Source of the DNA: CAYJPA01 sp964371945
GTDB taxonomy: Bacteria > Chloroflexota > Chloroflexia > Thermomicrobiales > UBA6265
Assembly: GCA_964371945.1 (NCBI GenBank)
Contig: CAYJPA010000146.1
Coordinates: 1 to 5,776 of the forward strand
Length of the DNA: 5,776 nucleotides
Direction of reading: 5' to 3'
Shown here piece after piece: positions 1-5,776 of the stretch (its first letter is position 1; each line of letters starts with the position of its first letter). Under the pieces are notes generated by a model. It searched no databases, was not told the DNA's origin, and was given only the letters and a program-made list of their open reading frames with translations. Both the position numbers and the translations under genes were made by a program.

Positions 1-87
1 CCGCGGAGCCCGCGAACGACGGTTGACCCCGTGCAAGGGCTGCTCCACCGCGACCAGGGGTTGCGGTGGAAGTGGCGAACTAGCCCG
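1..87. other. Unassigned DNA left of the insertion sequence
   Basis: This short G+C-rich stretch lies outside the left target duplication of the insertion sequence. Several frames are open across it on both strands, but it is too short to assign. I mentally joined it to the DNA right of the element (after 1356). Plus-strand frames then stay open for roughly 50 more codons, but the products are low-complexity and unrecognisable, so I cannot say that a gene was interrupted. Confidence 0.3.
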
Positions 88-98
88 GCGACACTCCG
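88..98. repeat. Left target-site duplication of the IS
   Basis: The 11-mer GCGACACTCCG directly abuts the outer end of the left inverted repeat. It matches GCGACCCTCCG, which abuts the right inverted repeat, at 10 of 11 positions. Target duplications of about 9-13 bp are known for IS4-family elements. The single mismatch suggests some sequence drift since insertion. Confidence 0.8.
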
Positions 99-116
99 CT
101 CTCTCCCGTACAGTTT
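99..116 (+). repeat. Left terminal inverted repeat (18 bp)
   Basis: CTCTCTCCCGTACAGTTT at 99-116 is the exact reverse complement of 1328-1345. Similarity is lost immediately inside both ends. Outside, the sequence instead becomes a direct repeat, which fixes the element boundary at position 99. Confidence 0.92.
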
Positions 117-1249
117 CAGGCGAGCCAGGTGAAGGCGAAACCATTCGTGGTTGCACGGAAGGGTAGGGGTGGCCGGCGTTTGGGTTCATGAAGACGTCGG
201 TCCAGCCAAACCCGTCCGAGTCGGACCACGCTCAGATCGCGCCGATCCTTCCGGTCATACTGGACTCGCTCTCCGCGGCGGATCACACGCAATCCGAGTT
301 GGGTGCTCCACCAATACGCGAGGTGGAGCGCAAGTAGCAGGCGATTGAACCGGTCGCGTTTGGTGATCTTGCTCGCCTCGATGTCCCATCCCCGTTGCTT
401 GCAGTCCGGGTACCCTCTGGGTGACATTGCTTCGACATGTGCCCGGCTTCGATATTCTCGCACTCGATCCGCACCCGCCGGACGATCAGAGACCAAGATC
501 CATGGTTCATCCTGCCCGACATCCCACCGGATGGTGAGTTCGACCGTGCGCCACCCCGACCCTTTGAAGAGCTCCACGGTGCCGCTCCAGCGCTGCCCTG
601 GCGTTGTCACCAGTTCCCAGACCGGAAACGATTTCCCATCCGCCAACCGCACCGTACAACACCCTTGCTTTGCACTCGCACTGAGGCGAAACAGCGCGTG
701 CCACCCCACCTCCCGGCACACATCAATCAGCTCCGCCGAAGTCAAGCCGCGATCACCAATCAGCGTGACCGTGCACCCCGGGGGCATGGCCGCCACGATC
801 TCCTTCACCAACGCCCGGACCACCTCCACCAATGACTGCGGCCACGTCTCCGCTCCCGGCATCACCCGCCACGCTAGTGGCAACGTCCGCGTACGACAGA
901 TCAACCCAATCATGACGATACTCGCCGTTGCGTTTTGCGGTGTCGGGTCCAACACCAACTTGATGTCCCGACCGGTCTGACTTGCCACCAGTGATGGCAG
1001 CACTTGCCGCCAGATCTCCACGACCTTCACCTGCTTATTCCCCAACCAGCGCCGCTGCTGCTTCTCCGTACTTGCCTGCTGGACACCGGACGGTATCGCC
1101 GCTGCCACGTTCAACAGCGCCACACTTCCTGACTGAATCATCCCAAACACCAGCCGCGCCAGCGTGCGGCTTCGCGTGACTCGTATCGCAGGCAGGAGCG
1201 CGCCCACCTGCGCCAGCCAATCGTGGAATAGTGATGCTCGGGTCGACAT
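116..1249 (-). CDS. IS4-family DDE transposase
   Basis: The 377-aa protein catalyses cut-and-paste movement of the surrounding element. The RNase H-fold catalytic motifs are visible in order: LVLDPTPQ with D101, LIGDRGLT with D166, and a YREK-like motif with Y266, R269 and E273, followed by the KQRGWDIEASK segment typical of IS4-type enzymes. An insertion-like stretch rich in beta residues (about 185-255) separates the second Asp from the Glu, as in Tn5-type relatives. The ATG at 1249 is preceded by an AAGGAG Shine-Dalgarno 7 nt upstream, so this start is well supported. One oddity is that the family pattern Y-x2-R-x3-E-x6-K is met up to E273, but position 280 is Tyr. The next Lys is K284, as though four residues (within SPRGYP) had been added in the active-site helix. 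Activity is therefore uncertain. The assignment to a DDE transposase is secure, and the assignment to IS4 is probable. Confidence 0.9.
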   Translation of the reverse strand: MSTRASLFHDWLAQVGALLPAIRVTRSRTLARLVFGMIQSGSVALLNVAAAIPSGVQQASTEKQQRRWLGNKQVKVVEIWRQVLPSLVASQTGRDIKLVLDPTPQNATASIVMIGLICRTRTLPLAWRVMPGAETWPQSLVEVVRALVKEIVAAMPPGCTVTLIGDRGLTSAELIDVCREVGWHALFRLSASAKQGCCTVRLADGKSFPVWELVTTPGQRWSGTVELFKGSGWRTVELTIRWDVGQDEPWILVSDRPAGADRVREYRSRAHVEAMSPRGYPDCKQRGWDIEASKITKRDRFNRLLLALHLAYWWSTQLGLRVIRRGERVQYDRKDRRDLSVVRLGRVWLDRRLHEPKRRPPLPFRATTNGFAFTWLA

Positions 1250-1256
1250 AGCGGTT

Positions 1257-1262
1257 CTCCTT
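1257..1262 (-). promoter_or_regulatory. Shine-Dalgarno of the IS transposase
   Basis: The minus strand reads AAGGAG, then 7 nt, then ATG at 1249. This strong site decides the start codon. No convincing -35/-10 pair is visible in the 78 bp between the start and the right inverted repeat; a GATAAT hexamer at 1319-1324 (minus strand) is the best -10-like match but lacks a partner. Confidence 0.75.
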
Positions 1263-1327
1263 GCGTCACGGGCGATTTCGACATCAACCAGTGTCGCAGA
1301 GTCACTGCTTGTCGACCTATTATCCGC

Positions 1328-1345
1328 AAACTGTACGGGAGAGAG
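1328..1345 (-). repeat. Right terminal inverted repeat (18 bp)
   Basis: AAACTGTACGGGAGAGAG is the exact reverse complement of 99-116. It lies upstream of the transposase gene and marks the right boundary of the element. Confidence 0.92.
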
Positions 1346-1356
1346 GCGACCCTCCG
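1346..1356. repeat. Right target-site duplication of the IS
   Basis: GCGACCCTCCG immediately follows the right inverted repeat and matches the left copy (88-98) at 10 of 11 bases. It is the direct-repeat partner that confirms insertion by transposition rather than a chance pair of inverted repeats. Confidence 0.8.
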
Positions 1357-1700
1357 GGGCCTTTCACCGCAATCCATCACACTCCGAGCCACTCCCCCAC
1401 CGCGCCATACCAGTGCGCTCATCGTTACCGTTTTGTGAAACTAATTTGTGACCGACCGAGTAGGTTTGGAAGCGGTTCTGTGACCACGGTTTCAGCCAGC
1501 GCCTCCGGGGCGTCTTTGCGCACTTCGATGCCGCGGGAAGCTGCAACGCGCCGGCGGTCACCGCGGGGCTCTCAACGAGCTCGCACCCTATGTCGCAGAA
1601 GAGCTCGCATACGCATTTCCGAAATCGATGGAACGTAACGTCGTGCTCACCACACGAGACCTTCGCAAACGGTTTGGTTCGGCGAGAAGTTGACTGCGAC
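1357..1700. other. Gene-poor stretch between IS and AT-rich island
   Basis: About 340 bp without a gene I can recognise. Open frames here are short, overlap one another on both strands, and lack both a convincing ribosome-binding site and a familiar motif. The only part with protein-like composition is the plus-strand frame ending at 1693, listed separately as a possible remnant. I see no RNA gene or terminator here. Confidence 0.4.
1484..1693 (+). pseudogene. Possible 3' remnant of an unidentified gene
   Basis: A plus-strand frame is open from just after a stop at 1481-1483 to the TGA at 1691-1693. Its second half has the composition of a normal soluble protein: it includes LNELAPYVAEELAYAFPKSM and, further on, ERNVVLTTRDLRKRFGSARS before the stop. 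The first half is rich in Cys, Arg and Gly and looks out of frame, so an older frameshift or truncation is possible. There is no start codon with a ribosome-binding site, and I recognise no family. It ends where the AT-rich island begins, which would suit the 3' end of an eroded gene. It may equally be a chance open frame in G+C-rich DNA. Confidence 0.18.
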
Positions 1701-1760
1701 GTATATCTATCACTGTCTTAAAATCTTAAAAGAGTATGTACAAAGTACTAGTTAACGTAG
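1701..1760. other. AT-rich candidate DNA-unwinding element
   Basis: Only 17 of 60 bases are G or C, in a neighbourhood of strongly G+C-rich coding DNA. The stretch contains the tandem repeat of TCTTAAAA and sits about 70-130 bp from the first DnaA box, on the side where an unwinding element could lie. It does not resemble coding sequence. Confidence 0.4.
1716..1731 (+). repeat. Tandem AT-rich 8-mer, two copies
   Basis: TCTTAAAA occurs twice back to back, with no mismatches, inside the most AT-rich part of the window. Short AT-rich direct repeats are common in origin unwinding elements, although two copies is a small number. Confidence 0.6.
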
Positions 1761-1794
1761 TGACTGGGGATATGAGGATAACTGAAATAAGACC

Positions 1795-1806
1795 GCGTAC
1801 GTACGC
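1795..1806. repeat. 12-bp perfect palindrome GCGTACGTACGC
   Basis: GCGTAC followed by GTACGC forms an uninterrupted 12-bp dyad. Outer bases GACC (1791-1794) and GGTC (1810-1813) extend it to a 16-bp-stem imperfect element with a three-base bulge. It lies between the AT-rich segment and the first DnaA boxes. It could be a binding site for a dimeric origin or partition protein. No T-tract follows, so it is not a terminator. Confidence 0.5.
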
Positions 1807-1827
1807 TCCGGTCATGTCGCAGAGTAA

Positions 1828-1836
1828 TGTGGAAAG
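1828..1836 (-). promoter_or_regulatory. DnaA box, minus strand (CTTTCCACA)
   Basis: Read on the minus strand, this 9-mer differs from TTATCCACA at two positions and from the relaxed form TTTTCCACA at one. It lies head-to-head with the perfect box at 1838-1846, and together they form the inverted repeat ATGTGGA-N7-TCCACAT (1827-1847). Confidence 0.5.
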
Positions 1837-1837
1837 G

Positions 1838-1846
1838 TTATCCACA
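1838..1846 (+). promoter_or_regulatory. DnaA box, exact consensus TTATCCACA
   Basis: An exact match to the high-affinity DnaA box. A given 9-mer is expected about 0.04 times on both strands of a window this long (uniform bases), yet two exact copies occur within 190 bp here. Confidence 0.75.
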
Positions 1847-1964
1847 TGTCCACCAGCGCGAGCATAACATTGTCAGAATCAAAACAACTTCGGCTGTGAC
1901 AATCCACGCACGTTCGCTCTTCGCCCACAAAGCCGAAACGAACCCAGGCACAGCAAAATCGCCC

Positions 1965-1973
1965 TTTTCCGCA
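1965..1973 (+). promoter_or_regulatory. Weak DnaA-box-like site (TTTTCCGCA)
   Basis: One mismatch from TTTTCCACA and two from TTATCCACA. It gains weight only because it lies 12 bp before the next box in the same orientation. Confidence 0.3.
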
Positions 1974-1976
1974 CCG

Positions 1977-1985
1977 TTTTCCACA
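1977..1985 (+). promoter_or_regulatory. DnaA box (TTTTCCACA)
   Basis: One base from TTATCCACA and within the relaxed consensus TTWTNCACA. It shares the orientation of the next two boxes, whose starts lie 20 and 41 bp further on. Confidence 0.6.
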
Positions 1986-1996
1986 AATTTGCCCGG

Positions 1997-2005
1997 TTAT
2001 CCACT
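1997..2005 (+). promoter_or_regulatory. DnaA box (TTATCCACT)
   Basis: One mismatch, in the last base, from the exact box. It shares the preceding G with both perfect boxes, so GTTATCCAC occurs three times in the cluster. Confidence 0.6.
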
Positions 2006-2017
2006 GTTATCGTCGAG

Positions 2018-2026
2018 TTATCCACA
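2018..2026 (+). promoter_or_regulatory. DnaA box, exact consensus TTATCCACA
   Basis: The second exact copy of the high-affinity box. It starts 21 bp after the previous box, about two helical turns, so the three boxes 1977, 1997 and 2018 lie on roughly the same DNA face. Confidence 0.75.
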
Positions 2027-2126
2027 GCACGTGACCTTAATGTGACAACCTGGCAGTGCGCGAGACTGCAAACAATGGTCACAAAACATGCCAACACAAC
2101 TGAAGGAATGAAGGTTGAGACCGCTC

Positions 2127-2135
2127 TGATATAAT
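2127..2135 (+). promoter_or_regulatory. Extended -10 promoter of the metal ATPase
   Basis: TGATATAAT is a perfect extended -10 element (TG-N-TATAAT). Nothing at 16-18 bp upstream resembles TTGACA, as expected for promoters that rely on the extended -10. Transcription should begin near 2141-2143, leaving a leader of about 85 nt before the ATG at 2228. Confidence 0.65.
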
Positions 2136-2139
2136 AGAA

Positions 2140-2160
2140 CAAACGTTTGAATCCCGATTC
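2140..2160. promoter_or_regulatory. Overlapping palindromes at the start of transcription; candidate operator
   Basis: CAAACGTTTG (2140-2149) is a perfect 10-bp dyad lying across the predicted start site. It overlaps by one base a second dyad, GAATC-CC-GATTC (2149-2160). A dimeric repressor bound here would block the promoter directly, as ArsR/SmtB- or CsoR-type metal sensors do for efflux pumps. The sequence is not a clear match to a named operator, and no regulator gene lies nearby, so the repressor's identity is unknown. Confidence 0.4.
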
Positions 2161-2227
2161 GCCTCATCGGATTTACCGCAAAACCAGAAGTCCTACCTTA
2201 TCGGTCGAAGACGGGATGCCCTGAATC
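2150..2227 (+). promoter_or_regulatory. Structured leader with mutually exclusive pairings
   Basis: ATCCCG (2151-2156) is fully complementary to CGGGAT (2212-2217), which contains the only Shine-Dalgarno-like bases (GGGA). CCGAT (2154-2158) overlaps it and is fully complementary to ATCGG at 2166-2170 and again at 2200-2204. The long-range pairing would mask the ribosome-binding region, while the local hairpin would release it. In addition GATTC (2156-2160) matches GAATC (2223-2227), just before the ATG. No known riboswitch consensus is recognised. The stems are short (5-6 bp), so this is a suggestion only. Confidence 0.3.
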
Positions 2228-4219
<1,992 letters not shown>

Positions 4220-4344
4220 TCCCGATCGATGCTTTCACGACTTCGAGGCACACCTCGCCATGACATCCGGTACACCGGGCAGCAGCATCGGTGGCCGATG
4301 AGGTCGTGAGTCGCATCTTGCCGATGAGCACGAGTCAGATCACG
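4220..4344. other. Convergent intergenic gap with small hairpins
   Basis: The ATPase gene and the minus-strand transposase gene end 125 bp apart, pointing at each other. Two perfect hairpins lie here: CGAGG-CACA-CCTCG (4244-4257) and CATCGG-TGG-CCGATG (4286-4300). Neither is followed by a T-tract on either strand, so they are not classical intrinsic terminators; they might still help end or protect both converging transcripts. I could not identify an insertion-sequence end here, because the other end of the right-hand element lies outside the window. Confidence 0.4.
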
Positions 4345-5776
4345 CTATCCCGTGGCTGTCTTTTCGTCGCCAGCGAAGAGTGATGCTTGTGGCGCGTCTT
4401 GTCCGCGTGTGCGGCGTGGGCGGTAGGGCGCCAGGCGCCGCGCAGGGTGCCACGCCGTCTCCTCCATCGGTGGCAGAAACGGTTGCGGTGAGGGGTAGCG
4501 ATGCGAAAACGAGCTCGCCTCGCCGACCTCCCGTATGCCGCGTCCATCCGGCTCGAACGCCACCCGGTACTGGACCAACGCTTCAGCTCGGTATTCGACG
4601 GTCAGGGTTTCTCCGGCGACCCAGACCGCGGCTCGCTCGCCGGCCAGGCCTCGCTCTCCGTACAACCGCCAATGCCTGAACCTGAGCGAGCCAGCGGCGT
4701 TGAGGACGCGCGTGGTCCGCAGCCGGAAGAGTCGATCGAGGTCAGTCGGTTCGCACCATGCGCCGTGAACCCAGCCGAGGACCATCCCCGGACTGCGGCG
4801 TCCCTTGGCTCGGTCGCTATGCGCGGCGTGCGGTTGGTGGTTGAAATCATGGAAGAAGCGGTCATGCACTGCTTGGAGCTCTGCCCACGTCGTTGCCTGC
4901 GCGTAGTGGTAATCAGCCATCCGGCGCATCACATTGAAGTTCGTTTCGATGTAGTTCTGCCAAGGCTGCCCCTGCTCGATCTGCTCCTTGCGGATCCCGA
5001 GTGCCGCATAGATCGCCTGCGCGTGCTTCGCCTTGAAGATGCTGCCGCTGTCACTGATGAGGATTTCGGGGGCGCCGTGCGTTTCGACCGCAGCCCGTAA
5101 CACAATCAGGTAGGCCGTCAAATCCTGTCGCGGCGAGATCGCACTCGCGAGGAAAGACCGGCTGAAGTTCTCCAGGATGGAGATGACGTAGGCAGGCTTC
5201 CCGGTGCCGAGTTGGTGATCTTCGATATAGCGCACGTCGACGGACCAGTACTGATGCCGGCGCTGAGCCGCGAACGGCATCGCCTGTGGTTCGTGTGGGA
5301 CGGCGGCGGTTGGTCTCGGGGCGCCGAGATCGCGGTGCAAGGCGAGGATCCGGCCGCACGTGCGTGGGGAGAGATGGATGCCCAACTGCTCAAGGGCGGC
5401 ATGGATCCGGAACTCGCCAAGCTCGGGGTTTGCCTGCAGCCGACGAATGGCGACCATGGCTTTGAGATCGACCTTCTGCGCTCGGTGGTGGGGAGCACGC
5501 GACCGATCCGCCAAGCCGGGCAGTCCCTCCGCGACCCAACGGCGCAGCGTGTCGTAGACCCGTGAGCGCGCCGTTTCCAGGTAACCGGCAATCGCTTTCG
5601 CACTCCAGCCCTCGAGATACAGATCGACGATCGCCTTCCGGCGGGCGATCGGATCGGGGATATCGTGATAGAGCATGAACCGCCGCGGTCGGTGGATTGG
5701 CAGCGGTTCGGACGCCAGGACCTGCTGCACCGTGTGGTAGCTGACGGCCCGATCGAAACGGTGGTGGCAGATCCGC
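4345..5776 (-). CDS. DDE integrase-type transposase (rve, IS481/Mu-like), 5' end beyond the window
   Basis: From the first in-window GTG (5730) the product is 461 aa, but the same frame stays open to the window edge and adds protein-like residues (RICHHRFDRAVSYHT before VQQVLA). The true start is therefore probably outside and this entry is partial. Order of parts, numbered from that GTG: a helix-turn-helix region at about 32-66, a second DNA-binding region at about 85-135, and an RNase H-fold integrase core. The core has D165 (YWSVDVRY), D227 (ISDSGSIF) and E262 (PWQNYIETNF); D227 and E262 are 35 apart, as in retroviral-type integrases. A C-terminal beta-rich part (about 355-400) resembles the Mu-transposase barrel. 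Asn of the usual DNGS motif is Ser here. It is longer than classical IS481 transposases and has no TniB/IstB-type ATPase gene after it, so it does not look like an IS21 or Tn5053 module. The family is secure; the subfamily is not. Confidence 0.85.
   Translation of the reverse strand, partial: RICHHRFDRAVSYHTVQQVLASEPLPIHRPRRFMLYHDIPDPIARRKAIVDLYLEGWSAKAIAGYLETARSRVYDTLRRWVAEGLPGLADRSRAPHHRAQKVDLKAMVAIRRLQANPELGEFRIHAALEQLGIHLSPRTCGRILALHRDLGAPRPTAAVPHEPQAMPFAAQRRHQYWSVDVRYIEDHQLGTGKPAYVISILENFSRSFLASAISPRQDLTAYLIVLRAAVETHGAPEILISDSGSIFKAKHAQAIYAALGIRKEQIEQGQPWQNYIETNFNVMRRMADYHYAQATTWAELQAVHDRFFHDFNHQPHAAHSDRAKGRRSPGMVLGWVHGAWCEPTDLDRLFRLRTTRVLNAAGSLRFRHWRLYGERGLAGERAAVWVAGETLTVEYRAEALVQYRVAFEPDGRGIREVGEASSFSHRYPSPQPFLPPMEETAWHPARRLAPYRPRRTRGQDAPQASLFAGDEKTATG

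Larger units (their letters stand above)
99..1345 (-). mobile_element. Complete IS4-family-like insertion sequence, 1,247 bp
   Basis: The element is delimited by perfect 18-bp terminal inverted repeats (99-116 and 1328-1345) and flanked by an 11-bp near-perfect direct repeat. Inside is one minus-strand DDE transposase gene that fills almost the whole element. Its stop codon overlaps the last base of the left repeat, and its start lies 78 bp inside the right repeat. Size, repeat length, duplication length and transposase motifs all agree with the IS4 family. I cannot name the specific element without a database comparison. It appears structurally intact, but the transposase shows an unusual spacing in its third catalytic motif. 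Confidence 0.88.
1701..2026. other. Candidate replication origin or DnaA-binding locus
   Basis: This non-coding interval combines an AT-rich segment (28 of 90 bases G or C over 1701-1790, about 31%), a tandem AT-rich 8-mer (1716-1731), a 12-bp perfect palindrome (1795-1806) and a cluster of DnaA-box-like sites at 1828-2026. Two boxes are exact TTATCCACA and the others are one or two bases off. An unwinding region beside a DnaA-box array is the usual architecture of bacterial origins, including DnaA-dependent plasmid and chromid origins. No dnaA, dnaN, rpmH, repA or parAB gene is visible, so an ectopic DnaA-titrating or reactivating site (datA- or DARS-like role) is the main alternative. Function is inferred; the boxes themselves are directly visible. 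Confidence 0.6.

Noticed and set aside
303..980. 225-aa plus-strand open frame
   Set aside because: It lies antisense within the well-supported IS transposase gene, has no ribosome-binding site and shows Ser/Arg/Pro-rich shadow composition.
1690..1724. Promoter from TTGACT (1690-1695) and TAAAAT (1719-1724)
   Set aside because: The spacer is 23 bp, too long, and no gene follows on the plus strand for 500 bp.
2115..2120. TTGAGA as a -35 element for the ATPase promoter
   Set aside because: It lies only 9 bp before the TATAAT hexamer, too close for a sigma-70 promoter; the extended -10 element explains the promoter without it.
1879..2142. 87-aa minus-strand open frame with a hydrophobic beginning, and the opposing 72-aa plus-strand frame at 1827-2045
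   Set aside because: Both run through the DnaA-box cluster, lack a Shine-Dalgarno and overlap each other; the interval is better explained as non-coding origin-like DNA.
2136..2227. NiCo (czcD-type) riboswitch upstream of the metal ATPase
   Set aside because: The leader is short and I do not see the conserved purine-rich junction segments of that riboswitch class.
1701..2227. CRISPR array or plasmid iterons
   Set aside because: Beyond the 8-mer tandem pair and the DnaA boxes there is no regularly spaced longer direct repeat.
4244..4300. Intrinsic terminators after the ATPase gene
   Set aside because: The two hairpins are perfect but short, and neither strand has a T-tract after them.
4501..5100. 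199-aa plus-strand open frame
   Set aside because: It is antisense to the rve transposase, whose catalytic residues are all in place on the other strand.

Overview
This is a bacterial accessory region of high G+C DNA with one AT-rich island. No taxonomic marker gene is present. The G+C-rich coding DNA and the protein styles would fit a high-G+C bacterium such as an actinobacterium, proteobacterium or thermomicrobial Chloroflexota, but I cannot place it from this window.

Layout, left to right. (1) A complete insertion sequence at 99-1345 (1,247 bp) has perfect 18-bp terminal inverted repeats, an 11-bp flanking target duplication (10 of 11 identical), and one minus-strand IS4-type DDE transposase gene. 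(2) Positions 1357-1693 carry no recognisable gene, only a possible 3' gene remnant. (3) A markedly AT-rich non-coding island at about 1700-2130 holds a tandem AT-rich 8-mer, a 12-bp perfect palindrome and a cluster of DnaA boxes, two of them exact TTATCCACA. It has the architecture of a replication origin or a DnaA-titrating site, but no dnaA, dnaN or rep gene is visible. (4) An extended -10 promoter (2127-2135) with overlapping palindromes at the expected start of transcription leads through a leader of about 85 nt into a 663-aa P1B-4-type heavy-metal ATPase (2228-4219, plus strand). Its SPC and HEGST membrane motifs point to Co2+/Fe2+/Ni2+-type efflux. (5) A 125-bp convergent intergenic gap contains small hairpins without T-tracts. 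(6) A minus-strand DDE integrase/transposase of the IS481/Mu-like rve class (4345 to the window end) has its 5' end outside the window.

The genes do not form one pathway. A single metal-efflux gene with its own promoter sits between two unrelated mobile elements and beside an origin-like region, which suggests a plasmid, chromid or genomic island. The two transposases belong to different families, so this is not a simple composite transposon. The most interesting part is the non-coding 1700-2230 interval: the DnaA-box cluster, and next to it a palindrome-rich promoter and leader that could adopt alternative pairings around the ribosome-binding region of the metal pump.
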